The notes below the pieces were generated by a model. That model was not told the origin of the DNA. It ran no database searches and saw only the letters and a list, made by a program, of their open reading frames with translations. DNA of 64,000 nt. Origin: Agrocybe praecox. Taxonomy: Eukaryota > Basidiomycota > Agaricomycetes > Agaricales > Agrocybaceae. Positions 34,294-46,836 of the stretch are shown piece after piece. A program made the translations under genes and the position numbers. The stretch's first letter is position 1. Each line of letters starts with the position of its first letter. The stretch is taken from contig OZ024845.1 of assembly GCA_964017145.1 (NCBI GenBank), positions 1,054,001-1,118,000 of the forward strand, given 5' to 3'.

Positions 34294-35675
34294 ATGGCAG
34301 CTGGCGTCCTCGATAAACTACCTCAGGAGCTCAGGGATGCCTGTTTCGATACCCTATGCGATTTCCTACCTGAAGTAGACCGTCAACAGGCATTACGAAC
34401 GTGCTTGCTCGTATGCCGCGACTGGAATCATCAAGCTCGCAGCCACCTTTTCAGCACCATCTGCATCGAAAACCGCGACTGCATCAGGTCAAATGCACGC
34501 AGTCTAACGACAGTTGCACGTCTTCGCGAGGTGCTGAACGACGAACACGTGTCTGGCCCCTTTCCACGCCTGTGCTCGTACATCAAGTCATTTCAAATCA
34601 AAGTTGTAATCGCACAACCCATGTGGATGCAGGTAGACAGCGATTTGGCGAGTGTGATGAAGGTTCTAGCCGGAACAAGGAGTAGCCTGTCGGAGCTGGA
34701 TTTAGAGATTAGTGGGAGGGAATGGCAGCAATTGAGCGAGGGCTTCAGGGAATCATTACACGCGTTGTGTCACTCTGGACATCTTAGAGCGCTCAAAATC
34801 GCAGGCGTTACAGGAATGCCCCTATCTTTCTTCTATGGAATATCGCTTGATGACCTTTGGATTGACTTCCGCGAGAGCCCTACCACCGAGGAAGCGATAA
34901 TCCGCCCACCGGATTCCAAAAGTTCGCCTTTACTAGTCATGGACTTCTCAAGCCATACCGCCTTCTATCCATGTAATTGGGACCAAGTTAAAGACCCTAG
35001 TAATCTCATTGGTATCAAACGCATTGCTACCTCCTTATACCTGGCCGATCTTGAAGTAGTCTTTGATCTGCTCTCACTGGCATCTAAAACTCTGGAAAGT
35101 TTGAAAATTGTTCGAATAGGCTTTACACGTGAGTGTATTACCTGATTTCACGCTTCATATTTTATATATTCTTCGTTGTATGTTCAGATTGTCGAGATTG
35201 GAATACGATGGAGGTGGCCACTCAGAAATTTGACCTGCGGAATGTGCCGCAGTTGGACATTCTTCGCTTTAACCTCAACATATCGTGCTTCGAGCCTACA
35301 CATACCGGCAAATTTGGGGGCATGATATCCTTTCTAGAAGTCTGTGACCTCCCACCAAACTTCGGAACTCTTCAAATCGACGTCACACTCCATAATTGCT
35401 GGTGGCAGCAACACCAAAACCGGCTCTTCATGGGAGAGGATGATAAGTGGTTCATACTTGCCGACACTCTGGCCCTTCCTCATTTTTCTGCGACTAGGAA
35501 GATCAAAGTGAACTTTCATGTTATCTTTCAGTTTCAATCGGCCATGTTCAAAGGGAACGCACAAGCGACTAAAAATCAAGTGCGACAACTACTTCAGCTA
35601 TGGTTTTCGGACGTGGAAGACGATTATCGTTTCGAGTTTCAGGTGGAGGTGACCGCGCTCGACAAGAGTCGATAG
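34294..35675 (+). CDS. F-box protein
   Basis: A 440-residue protein from two exons (34294-35128, 35188-35675). The N-terminal F-box reads LPQELRDACFDTL...CLLVCRDWNHQARSHLFSTI and would dock on Skp1. The rest has weak leucine-rich repeats common in Agaricomycete F-box proteins. It shares the layout of the F-box gene at 20608-21768 but not clear sequence identity, so it is not a recent duplicate. The target is unknown. Confidence 0.78.
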
Positions 35676-36304
35676 GACCCTTGTCTGGGTATGATTGAGT
35701 CTAAAACTCCGTCGTTCCAACCCTGGCATAAATATTGATCTCTAAATTACACCTGGTTCCCGAGTGGATTTTTCTACCTCAATTTAAACTATTCATCCCT
35801 TCTCTTCATCGCTCCTGAATGTTGACCGGTGACCCCGACGCCCTACCCATCGAACTCAAGGACACTCCCTGCGCACGTTTCACCCTCCGAAGTTCGAAGC
35901 CTGCGTTCGCGCGGATTTACCCGTGCCGAAATGGCACTGATTTGCAATGGCGTCGGCGGGCCATGCGCAGGCGGAATATATCTCGGCAAACACAAACGGC
36001 AATGTATTTATGCATGTGTCTGCCGCAGGCGGCCATGGATGCAGCGCCAACGCGCGTCAATCGTACTAGGAGCCTTTTTTCGGACGATCATTTTATGAAA
36101 GCTATGGTTATATAGTGCTGGAGCGCTAACGCGTCTATACGGCTAGCGGCATTCCTGTCCTTTATATAAAAGCAGGCTGACTAGATCTCATTGTTTTCCA
36201 TCCAATACATACTTCACATCCTTCAGTCTTCAACTTCAAGCCAAACTTCGAAGCCACGCCAACTCGCCACTACTACTCATAAAAACTTCTGATTTATCAT
36301 AATC
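35676..36304. promoter_or_regulatory. Spacer with TATA box
   Basis: A clear TATA box TATATAAA (36163-36170) lies about 135 bases before the ATG at 36305. Two overlapping open frames at 35819-36115 have no recognised similarity and are not called. Confidence 0.45.
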
Positions 36305-36912
36305 ATGCATCCCTACAACTACCACTTCCACTCAGGTCTTTTTTGCCGTGGTCCCTCTCGCGTTCTGTTTTTCGTTTTCGGTGCAGTAGCAGCCACATGG
36401 TACCACCATGCCAAGTACGGAAAGGACTCTGAGCGCTACATGTCGGGCGCTCATAGGCATCAAATCCCCCCTCCGCCCCCTGCTCCTTCTCCTTCTCAAG
36501 AGAATATTCAACCCTATCCTCCCCCATCTTGGTCAAGAGGTTTGAACTGCGTGCTTGTAATTGAAGTTTTATATCATGTTAATGATGTTCTTCCGTTGAA
36601 TAGTTTGGGAACAAAGACCCACCCAGGAGCAGTTTTCTAGGCAAGCCGCTGATGCCGTAAGTAACCCTTTTTTCCTCTTAACTCATATACTTAAATGTGT
36701 TCTTGTAAAGATGGAAGCTACCCTCGACTCCGTTCTCCGAACCGTCGAGTCTTTGAAAGGGGTAAGACAATATTTTACCTTGGATTATTTGCATTCAGAC
36801 TCACCCTCCTTTCCTTTCATGCTAGAAACTCGCAGAACAACGTAGCAAAGCAGAAGAGCAACGCGCAGCGGAAGCACCTCGGGAGCCATCGGATCCTATC
36901 ACCTCATCGTGA
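36305..36912 (+). CDS. Small proline-rich single-pass membrane protein (unrecognised)
   Basis: Unrecognised function. Four exons join to about 140 residues: MHPYNYHFHSGLFCRGPSR, then a hydrophobic segment RVLFFVFGAVAATWYHH likely to span a membrane once. Next is a Pro-rich stretch (QIPPPPPAPSPS, PYPPPSW), then an amphipathic helical tail through VWEQRPTQEQFSRQAADA, MEATLDSVLRTVESLKG and KLAEQRSKAEEQRAAEA. Junctions use good donors (GTTTGA, GTAAGT, GTAAGA). The tail resembles a short coiled coil. A TATA box upstream supports expression. Proteins of this outline recur in mushroom genomes as uncharacterised, but I cannot name a family. Confidence 0.6.
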
Positions 36913-37813
36913 TCCTATCCCCTCCAACAAGTCTCATATCGGCTGTTATACCAGGACCAAGGACCTTCCACCATAGTATTCCCCTTGTATTCCCCACTCA
37001 TTTGTAAAAATTTCTACCTACATCACTATCGTTTGACTCGAAAACATTTATTATGTACATGATACAATCCATCGATTTATTTATTCGTCAACCTTACCTC
37101 ACTTCAGACTTCACTTGAATATATTTTACCCTACTGACCGTATTCGAGGATATCAAACCTGTTTTTGACCGGTCATTTCGCATGTGCTTTATACAGGACT
37201 ATATAAACCACTCCTTCACCTTTATACAGCTCTCGGATGTCATTTATTTTCCAGACACTGAGCTCACCGACGTGAACTACTAGTAGTATCTGTTGACAAT
37301 TTGGTAGCCACAACGTCATTGTGGTGGCCAGCGCCGTTGTCGATACTTGACAATCGCGCCAATTCTGTGAGTGATGTCTGCTGTGTAATCTTGAATGTGC
37401 GAAAAGTTGAGACGACATAATTTCTAGAGATTTAGAGACGTCAATCACAACGGTAATTTGCACGGTACGCTCTCAGAAATGGATCATTAGTACGATGTTA
37501 TATGTCTATTGTTTTGTTTTTGATAGTCCTGTCAACATACGACAGGCATGTACCCAACATGTACCTGCATAAATTATGCACGTATCTGAGTTAGACACCA
37601 GTCCCCGTGCGAAAGCAATATCGGTATCGGCAATCAATAATCAATGTTTCCAGTGTTTCAATAACCACACGTCACGCACAGGTGTCCTATTATTGGTGTC
37701 CAGCACGTTTACATCTGTAGATGGATGTATGGCCTCATGCCTTTCGTCAATTTCTACACGCCCATGCTCCCCCAACCCTCAACTTCTATCTCATTGACAA
37801 GTTGCGGTACAAT
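36913..37813. other. Intergenic, nothing recognised
   Basis: AT-rich flank without coding signal; it leads into the DUF6535 gene. Confidence 0.35.
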
Positions 37814-40067
37814 ATGAGTCAAGATACCGGGTTAAATACGAATTCGACGACTTTGGATGAACAAATGGAGTCACATACAAGATCGAGGACAAATTCACTT
37901 TCTGCTGGTTCGATGGAGGTTTGTTGTCGGTAAACACCATGATTCTATACACTTATATCAAAATTACCAACTAGGATGCATTTACGTGCGGAACTGAAAT
38001 CAGGATGAAGGTGGCATCTGTAATCGGGAAAACATCTCCAAGTCAACAAGCTAACAGGCGTGCTTTAAAAGGAAAAAGATGAGAATGGAAAACTCGATGA
38101 CACAAGTATCCCACGTCGGAAAAGTGAAGGGCATTGGATGTTCGACACTGTGAGTCTCGGTATTAACGCTTAAAGGTAGAGACGGGGACATAACTATCAT
38201 AGGCAAAGTTCCGACCTTGGTTACCAGGCGGCTCACACTTATATCTGTCTTCTAAAAATGACCCTTGGGAACATTGTCGGAAGTTGACTGAGGAATATGA
38301 CGCAGAGATGTGCAACGGTTGGAAAAGCGAACTCGATTACCTCTTAATTTTCGTGAGCGCTTTCGTTGTACCCTACAGTTGGATTTTTGGGCTTACGGAT
38401 TTCTCAGGCAGGCTTATTCTCAGCCACAGTCACCGCCTTCACTATCGAGTCATACAAGTGGCTGCAATCCGACTCCGACGTCTATGAAGCTAAAGTATTA
38501 GCCCTCATCTACGAGCAACTCAATCCTACATCGGGTCCACAGAACATTGCGTCGATCACGGACGCTTTTCCCGACGGGCCCGTTATTCGAATCAATATCT
38601 GTTGGTTCCTGAGTTTAACGCTAGGGCTTGCTACGGTCCTCATTGGGATTGTGGTAGCGCAGTGGATTCGAGAATACGAGCGAAATATGTCTCTTTCACC
38701 GAAAGATAGACTTGCATTGCGTCATATGCGTTACGAGGGATTGGTATTTTGGCAGGTACCCAGGATCGTAGCGTACCTTCCCTTACTTCTACAAGCCGGA
38801 TTTATCCTCTTCATGCTGGGTATGCTAGAACTCCTCTGGATGCTTGACAAGCGGGTCGCGATACCTGTATCCATCCTCGTAGGATTGACTCTCCTGTTCC
38901 TGGGCTTCACGGTCATACTTCCGGCAATTCAATATGCCTATCCAGGCGATGCATTTTTGAAGCTGCCTCAATGCGCCTTCAAATCGCCACAATCCTTAGG
39001 ATTTCTGCGTATCATTCTGTTATCCTTGCAAATACTCATTCCTCGACGCTGGGTGCGCAAAGAAGCCTGCCGTTTCCCAACAATTTCCAGGCTTCTGAGC
39101 ACCGGCTATCACTACCCATGGGTCGAAATCGATCTGAAATGGCGCAAAGCTCGAGATCGACAAGCTATATCGTGGCCTGGCGTGCCATTCGATTCTCCTG
39201 ATATAGTTGGGGCGTTGGAATGGTTGGCTTCAACGTACCACCACACCACACATAACGCCTTATCAGTTCTATGGTGCATTCAACAGCTCCCAGTGAGCAC
39301 ATCAGTCAAAATTATCCGCAAAATATCTTCTCGACTTCCGATACAATCTCATGATATCTTAGAGAACACCTTAGCCAAAGGACATTCGGCGATTGCTGAA
39401 GATGTCCATCACGATATCATTAACATAGCATTTCTGAGGTGTTATCACAAGTCTGACCCCATTCTCCTGAAGGTATACTGGGAATCCCAAATACGGTTGA
39501 TGAATACGAGGTCGATCCCGCGTTATCTGGTGGATTGGAAAGCCGATAGTTTACCGATGGACAAGTTATCACTAGGTAAGCTGATGACAACACCTACCCA
39601 AACCCGGATAGATTAATGAAAGGAATACTCTAACAGTTCCCCTAGATACACAACTCCAGCTCTTGCACGCCCTGAACGAACTCATCAGATCCGATGTGGC
39701 TTCGCTTGGTGATATAGAAAGTACTTGGCAAATTCTCCGTCTATTGACAACACCGAGTCGGACAAATTTGAGTGCACCAGAAGCAAGGCTAGAATTGACG
39801 TTTGAACTCTTTCAGTCTTTGGAAAAGTGGCTCTCTTGTTCTGGCGAGCTAACGTTGAAGAAACGTCTTTCCCTATGCCTAAATCCAGGGATTCTGCTTG
39901 TGGCATATGCTGGATTTTACGAGAGTTGGAACCAACAAGCTGAATACAGATACGTTATCTCATTTGTGAAGAAGCTTAATCATAGCGTGGCACTTGGGGA
40001 AGATATACCCATTCATGCGGTACAAAATTGGTCTGAGTGTATGAGGCGGACGCTTCCCGGCCCGTAA
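37814..40067 (+). CDS. DUF6535 multi-pass membrane protein
   Basis: A member of a large Agaricomycete family of unknown function. A Ser/Thr-rich N-terminus (MSQDTGLNTNSTT...) is followed by the diagnostic block WEHCRKLTEEYDAEMCNGWKSELDYLLIFAGLFSATVTAF, which forms across an intron (38352-38407). Two or three further transmembrane segments follow (NICWFLSLTLGLATVLIGIVVAQW; IVAYLPLLLQAGFILFMLGML; PVSILVGLTLLFLGFTVIL). The long C-terminal part is soluble and helical. Another intron lies at about 39573-39643. The boundaries of the first small exons (37917-38150) are uncertain. Such genes are often numerous and variable in mushrooms, but the function is not known. Confidence 0.75.
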
Positions 40068-40291
40068 AAAATACCCAAATGGAAATATTTACCAAATGGA
40101 GAACACGTATGTACCACCATCACTCAGACTTGGTTCGCGCTGTAATAATATATAGATACCAACGTTATGTACGAGTCTGCTAGAAGTATGTAGTTTATCT
40201 TTTTTCGCACCGAATGACCGCGAATTGAGTTTATATAACGAGTCCCACTTGCAGAGCCTGAAGTCTTCATTCATTCGCGGGACTCCGAGCT

Positions 40292-41113
40292 TTAGCATGA
40301 GGCTTTGCATCTGTCCAAGGACATTGTTAGTAATCGTCTATAATTGGGATAGGTAGCATCTAAAACTTACACCCCGCGATCAGGGCCTAGGGTGCAGCAC
40401 TTGGTTCCAGGGAAGCCTGCCATAGGGTGTCAGTATGCAGAAGGCAGTATGAGAGGAAGACGTTAGTTACAAGGGAACTGGAACGAAAATGTGATCAGTA
40501 AGCGACAGAACGACTTTGTATGTAGAGGCAAATTACTTACTTTGCTTGGTCCAGCGATTGTGATGCCTGAAAATGATAGAACACCGTTTAGAAAGCATGG
40601 TAAACACGGACACAATGATTCAACACTTACATGATCCGCCTACAGGAAGGAACTGAGATGGACAGGTGGAGACTGCGGCACACCTGTATGCAAATGTCAG
40701 TCAACCAGGCGAACCGCCAATCACTGTATACTCACAAGCCTAGGTCAGGGCTGACGAAGCAGCACGTGGATCCGTATGCACCTTTGAGCAAGAAATTAAT
40801 CATTAGAGCGTTGTGGTCAATAAAAGATATAATCGAGTAGGAGAACGTACATGTTCCCTGTCAGAGTGAACGAACCAAGTAAGCTTCGAGTAAGTCTAAT
40901 TACAATAAACTAGAACGTACAACTGGGCCACCGATGCCAGAGCCTGTAATGTATCAAAACGAAATATAAGCTCCCTCTTTCTAAAGAGTCGCTGGTAGCG
41001 AAAGAGAAAGTAAACATACAGAATCCTCCGACAGGGATGGTTTGACCGGACACCAGCGCATTCCCGGTGAACAAGGCGGCGAGAGCCAGGGCGAAAGCCA
41101 ATTTATTGAACAT
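40292..41113 (-). CDS. Small secreted protein with two tandem cysteine-rich modules
   Basis: About 106 residues from nine small exons. The signal peptide MFNKLAFALALAALFTGNALVSG is followed by two modules. Module 1 runs IPVGGFCSGIGGPVGTC, then AYGSTCCFVSPDLGLC and AAVSTC. Module 2 runs LPVGGSCITIAGPSKFPC, then FPGTKCCTLGPDRGVC and KASC, ending in the stop. Each module has six cysteines in the order C-C-CC-C-C, and the four intron positions and phases repeat exactly between modules. The spacing of the first, second, third and fifth cysteines (9/10, 5, 9 residues) resembles a family 1 carbohydrate-binding module, but the planar aromatic residues that bind cellulose are absent. A TATA box (41206-41212) lies about 93 bases upstream. 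It is not a hydrophobin, whose order is C-CC-C-C-CC-C. Function unknown. Confidence 0.7.
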
Positions 41114-41205
41114 GACAGTGATGGATGAGAAGCGGGGTCTTGTAAGAACTAAAGTTGAGCGCTGGTTTGACTGAACTGAATCCTGAATCCTTAAAGTATG
41201 AGCCC

Positions 41206-41212
41206 TTATATA
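41206..41212 (-). promoter_or_regulatory. TATA box of the two-module secreted protein
   Basis: TATATAA on the minus strand, about 93 bases upstream of the ATG at 41113. Confidence 0.55.
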
Positions 41213-42733
41213 CCAAAGGTGCTTGACACGCATCTTTTTTTTCTCTACAACCCGTCATTAGATTTTGTTGGTAGACATAAAACTCCGAGCGAGGCGGTAC
41301 AGTATATTGTATGAATGATGTAAGACAGACTGTGTTCCAGATCCTTACCTGTTCAAAACGTAGTCACGAGGAATGGTAAGACCGTTAAGAGAGGAGAAAG
41401 GAACCGCCGGAAAGATCTGTGGGTTAGGCTCGTCTAGTATGATTCTATGGGGTCCGAGGGTTGAGGTTTAATATCATCTCTCACCAATAATTTAAAATTG
41501 AAATTCAGGAATCGATTGGTACCTCGCCTTCAAAATTTTAGCGATAGTGGTATACCAGAGATTACGGTACTGGTTTGACGCTGCCAAGCTGATTGAAGTC
41601 AAAGACAAAGATAAATATGCAGAAAATTTTGACCTTATTATCTAAGGTCCACGGAGAGTGGAGCGGGTGGAGATACATAACACCAAGACCTCGGACGTCT
41701 GTGTTCAAGCTGGGTGGCCTTGGCTTATAAAGAAGATAAACTTTATTTGTATACTATCATAGGCTCAGAATTAATCCAACTCTCAAAGCTATCTCTCGCA
41801 TAAAGAAAGACTGTGATTTTTTTTACCTACATAGGTTTAAGTTAGAACATAAGTCACTACACTCGGCCACAATGACTAGGTCTGGGACCTGAGGAGCGTC
41901 ACACATATACATGGAATGGATTAGCAGAGTAATTAATATAGATCTTTATCATGTGCGCGCGCCTTTTTAGACTTCCTATTTCTCGCTATTCAATTATCCA
42001 TGATCATTATCTACGGATTTCTTAGTCTTCTCCTTCCGATCCAAACCCAAAACCGTTAAATCAAAAATCACATGATATATGTGTCTAGCAACGCGCGTCG
42101 CGCATGTCACGAGACGATCACGGGTTCAAATTGATGTCGACACTCAGAGTCAGTAGGATCGGACCCATCAACGAAGTGCACAGGTAAACTAGTTCTATGT
42201 GTCTGGCTTGTGGGCCAAACATTCCTACAAGAGGGTGATGACCACAGTGCGGCTCCCACCGCCGGATGCCAGCCATGCTTAATATAGAAACAATTACTTG
42301 ACTCTATAGACAATCCCCCTCTTCCTCCTCCTCCTCCACTTCCACTAACATGACACACGCCAGAACAATCAAGGAGGGAGAAGAAAAAACGATAACATTA
42401 AGAAGAAAAATGACCCAAAAATACAATAATCGTGGATGTCGATCTTCGTTCAATAGTACAAGTCGTAGTGGCCGTGCATAGTGAGTTAATGTAAAGTAAG
42501 TAGTAATGCATGAGATGTATGAGTGGTTGGGTGGCCGGTAGTAAATAATAAGTGATGCAATGTATACAATACTTGTTTTCGATGATGTCGTGTATGAGTG
42601 GTCATGCGTTCCATATGATACCGATCATTTTGGGAAAAGGAATATCTCGTTATTGAGGAGTCTTCATGCCGCCTCTTGATTCCGTAGCCTTGGGGTATAT
42701 TCGTTTTCATAGACACTCTTGTCGTCGTCTATT
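41213..42733. other. Long spacer, nothing recognised
   Basis: It holds the far upstream region of the secreted-protein gene and the 3' flank of the transporter at 42734. A run of CTCCTCCTC-type triplets lies at about 42316-42340. A lone GGTTCAAAT at about 42123 is not part of a tRNA. Confidence 0.3.
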
Positions 42734-45356
42734 TCAAGATTCTAATGTCGATTTCGTCAGCGGGTTGCGCGCCCGGATAGCTTCTCCTCTATAGTATATC
42801 CAGATTGGGAACGGTATCCCCAGCACAACACCAACACCAGCAAGCAGCTAAAGAGAAAAAAAGGAAGTTTAAATGAGCACTTCCTCCCTTGAAATAGCGG
42901 GTAATTCGGGATGGAAAAATACGCACCGAATTTCCGCCACCTTCTCCCAATTTCGCGAACATCTGCTGGCCAAATAACGGGAACGCGAACCCAAGAAGGG
43001 ACCTAAAGACCTATATAGCACAAAGATCATGTGCAGGCACAGGAAAAATATAATTAGAACGAAGCCGCTATCAAAAGAAAAAGAAAGGCAGATAATGAAA
43101 GATGAAAGTGTAATACGTACAGAAGCAGCCGCCACCGCACTGGCAGCATATGTAAATGAGTCAACCAAGTATAGAGTGATTGGCAAACTGGGACGATCAA
43201 TCAGTCAGTCTCGAATATTCTTGAAGTCCATGATAAAGGCATCTAGTCACTCACTAGGTCGTCATCATCGCTATGGGTACATCATGGGGAAGTGGTCAGC
43301 ATACGAAAGAAAGTAGGTACCGCATGGGCGCTTTCTCACCAAATGCAAATATGGCCGTTCCGATGATAGGCATGATCCAATGTATTCTAGCTTGTGCCGA
43401 CCATCCGTACCAGCTGCAATGATAACATTGAGTTCAAGCAACGTTACGACTGCAGCAGAGACCTCGCATGATAGAGACTCACAGTAAACCAATTGGCACG
43501 AATATCGCCCCGACCAACATGGCCGGCATGCGCATCTCCGGTTTTCCTTTTCCACCATTCTTATCTGCAAGCTAGAATGACAACCATAATAATGATATAG
43601 TCAGCAAGTGGATAACGAAATTCAAACCCGTGTATACAAGTGACATACATATTTGTAAACTTGATCTGCAGATTTGGCACCAAAGAGGGTGGCGATCATA
43701 AACCCGACACCTAGGCCAAGGTATGCAAGTCCGCCAACACCCGTTCCAAAACCATATGTCTCGCTGAAGAGTACTGCAGAAGATACCAATGAACTCTTGA
43801 CATCAACATGGTGAAATATTTCGGTTGAACGTACCAGGGAAGGTTGAAAACATGAGGTAGTAAATGCCTAATGTAACATGGTCAGTCAAAAGGCTGCGGA
43901 TGTATGTAAATGAAATAAAAGCACCCACCATACAAGCTGAATCGCAAAGTATAAGATATCAGCATTTCCGAGTCAATCAACAAGTGGGGGTTGGGATTAA
44001 AGCGACTTACAAAGCCATAAACAGACTGAGGATAAAGCAAATGAAGCTTCTAAAGAGGAGAACAATAGGACGCGTGAGATTCACCCAGAGCATATTCGCC
44101 AAATTAGCCCTTGCTTCGACGAGCATTGGGTGCACCCGCTCTGCAGTTTCGACGTCTCCTGCTTTATGCGCCTTCTTCATGCGTATCACTGGAGCGTAAG
44201 TTTCTCGTAGGAAGGGTATACCGATTACGCCAGCTATTCCACTGACAACTGCAAAGAATAAGAGTCAATTACATGCGCATATATTTAGGGCATAGATATC
44301 CCAGGGACGGCGAACGTGGATGTATTCGAGAACTTACTGGCAATCACAATAAATACCCATTTAACTCCTACCCCCTGTGTAATAAACCCTCCAGCCACAG
44401 GCCCAATTGCCGGACCTGATAAACATGAACTTAGACGTATGCATCGGATTTCCAGAATATACGTACCGAGTAGAGGGCCCAGACTATACAGCGCCATAGC
44501 TGTCGCTCGATCTCGTGGAGCAAATAAGTCGCTCACGCTCCCTCCACCAATAGCAATGGGTGCACTGCCAGAGAATCCGGCTGATCATACACGTCGAAGA
44601 TTTAAGTTAAGCCATCAAGTCTCTCAGGGAGAGTATATTTCGGGACACTGACCTAGGAATCGGAAAGCTATCAATGACCCAACACTTGGCGAAAACGCGC
44701 AGCCTAGGTTAAAACCGACCGAGAATATGTTGGCAATATGGAGGATCTAGTTTGGCTTTGTGAGAAGCGATACTAGTGAAAGAGGGTTGAAGGGACTTTC
44801 GTACCCATGTTCTGCCATACATTTCTGACAAAGGTGCCAAGAAGAGCGGCTGAGAGAAATATTAGTTCCAACGGCAATCTCAAATCAATGGAAGCATTTA
44901 CTCACCCCGATAGCGAACGAAACCAGGAATATGCTGAGTGTCATGCCCGATATTGTTACACTGGTGATGTTGTATTTATCAGTGATATCAGGGATTCCAG
45001 GGGCCATCATCGAACTCGCAAGAGGAGGAATAAGGGAGTAAAATGAAACCTAGCAGTGTGCTCAATCTCATGATTGTTGTCATAAGGTGGACAGATAGAC
45101 GTACGATAATCGTAGCTGTCCATTTCTTTACTGACGACCAATTCCTTGGATTATCGGGGTCTACCTCCCACTCCTCGTCGTCGCTGTTCACATTCTTGAC
45201 ATCTGCCTTTGTGACCTCGTCTTTCTGCTGTGCTATTGTCACTTCGGATCCTCCGCTCTCTGGTTTCTTCTGTTCTTCATTCGCAATAGAGTTGACTGGA
45301 GATAAAGTATTCTTGAACTCAGGGACGAGTGTAAGCGCGACCTCCTTTTCAGACAT
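42734..45356 (-). CDS. MFS multidrug/polyamine-type exporter (DHA1 family)
   Basis: A proton antiporter of the plasma membrane with 12 predicted helices and about twelve introns. The cytoplasmic N-terminus is acidic and ends in the family signature DPDNPRNWSSVKKW before TM1. Loop 2-3 contains LAPLSEMYGRTW. TM4 leads into RDRATAMALYSLGPLLG. TM5 carries motif C as GPAIGPVAGGF. The central loop starts ETYAPVIRMKKA. The second half includes SETYGFGTGVGGLAYLGLG, PAMLVGAIFVPIGLL, then SFTYAASAVAAASVFRS and FPLFGQQMFAKLGEGGGNSLLAGVG. The end is RGEAIRARNPLTKSTLES. All blocks are present in order, so the gene looks functional. Substrate unknown. The preceding in-frame GTG at 45359 is not needed; the ATG at 45356 is the start. 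Confidence 0.85.
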
Positions 45357-46801
45357 CACGAGAGGGGAATATGTGGTACAGCGTCGAGGAAAAAAGGCCC
45401 CACCAGAAAGGGCCGAGGTTATATATGCATTTATTCATTTCTCAAGCAATGTTCAGCAATAAATAGATTGTCCTGTCTCTGTATAAAGATGTCGATAGCC
45501 GACGTCATCGCACGACGGAATCCGGGTGAACCTCCGCTGTAAGCAACAATCACGCTAGACGAAATAAAGCAAATAAAAAAGTTAAAACTCGAAAAGCGGT
45601 TTACAGGCGGCGTGTCAGTTGGGAAAGTTACAGTTGGCATAGGCGATCATAGTACGAGTTTCCAAGTCAAAAAGAAAGCCAGGCACTCCAGAGGTTGACT
45701 GACAGAATACTTTCTAGTCCATATTTTTATGAAGCACGCGCCGTATCAAGATATAACGGTCCATGTGGCGGACATGAAAGAGCTGACATATCCGTGTAAT
45801 GGAACAAGTCTCCGAGGGCTGTTCAAGCGATTCAAACATGACCATTTCGTAGACCATCAGGTCCACTCGCATCACATAGTTTAAAGCAATTAGACCGAGT
45901 ATAGTTTGCGGTTCACTTGAAGGAACGGACGAGGTTATTTTCCCGAGGAAGTAAGCGAGGAATAAAGGGGAACCGTCGGGAATGAGGGCAGAGCTGAAAC
46001 TTCAAACAGCAACCGGCAGCAAGCGCCCATAAAGGGTAGAACTTTCACACGCCGCTTTCACGTCGGACCTTTTAAACGTCTTTCTGTCTTGCGATTATTC
46101 ACACCTCTGGGCTTATGACTCATCTCACCTCCTCACTCATGTGTATTCTCTGTTTATCATGCACGCTGAAATGCGGATATATCACAGAACAAAGCGGGCG
46201 ACGCCGACAGCTTCGTTGGTACACGGGATGATATGACCTACGTTGTGGAGCTCTGCATCTCATGTTGCCCGTTGTACTATGACCGGACCTGATGGTTGAC
46301 GGGACTGCATATTTTATGATCAAGCCCCTACAAACTTTGCCCGCAACGAAAGTTGGTTTCAGATGAACGGGACTGCGCAATATCCGTTGCATAAACTACA
46401 CTCTAAGCCATTCATTATACCTTCACTGCCAATAAGATTCGCTGGCAGGTATACGTACCTACCTTATACCTTCCTCTTAGAGATTCTATTTTCTGCATAG
46501 TATAACTGTCTTACGTCTCCTACTTTCTTTTAACTTATAACTTGAATCCGTGCTCGGTCGGCGAGAAAAATGAACTCTTATGTTTAATTTTCTCTATGCA
46601 ACGTCGACAGCTATCCATCCATTGCGCCCACCTCCCACCGCCGCCTACGAATGGGAACACTGTAATGTTCAAGCTTGCCTTCCTTACCAAAATTTCGTGC
46701 TCGGAGGGCCTAGACGACCTATTCCTGTTGGGGGTTCTATACATCGCGTTTTTCGTTTCGTCTCCTCTTTCGATGTAGAAGCTTGAATTCAGTAATTGCC
46801 A

Positions 46802-46836
<35 letters not shown>

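Noticed and set aside
35819..36115. Two overlapping open frames before the small membrane protein
   Set aside because: The competing frames show no family similarity, and they overlap the region leading to a TATA box.
42100..42150. GGTTCAAAT, resembling a tRNA B box
   Set aside because: No A box, cloverleaf stems or anticodon arm could be built around it.
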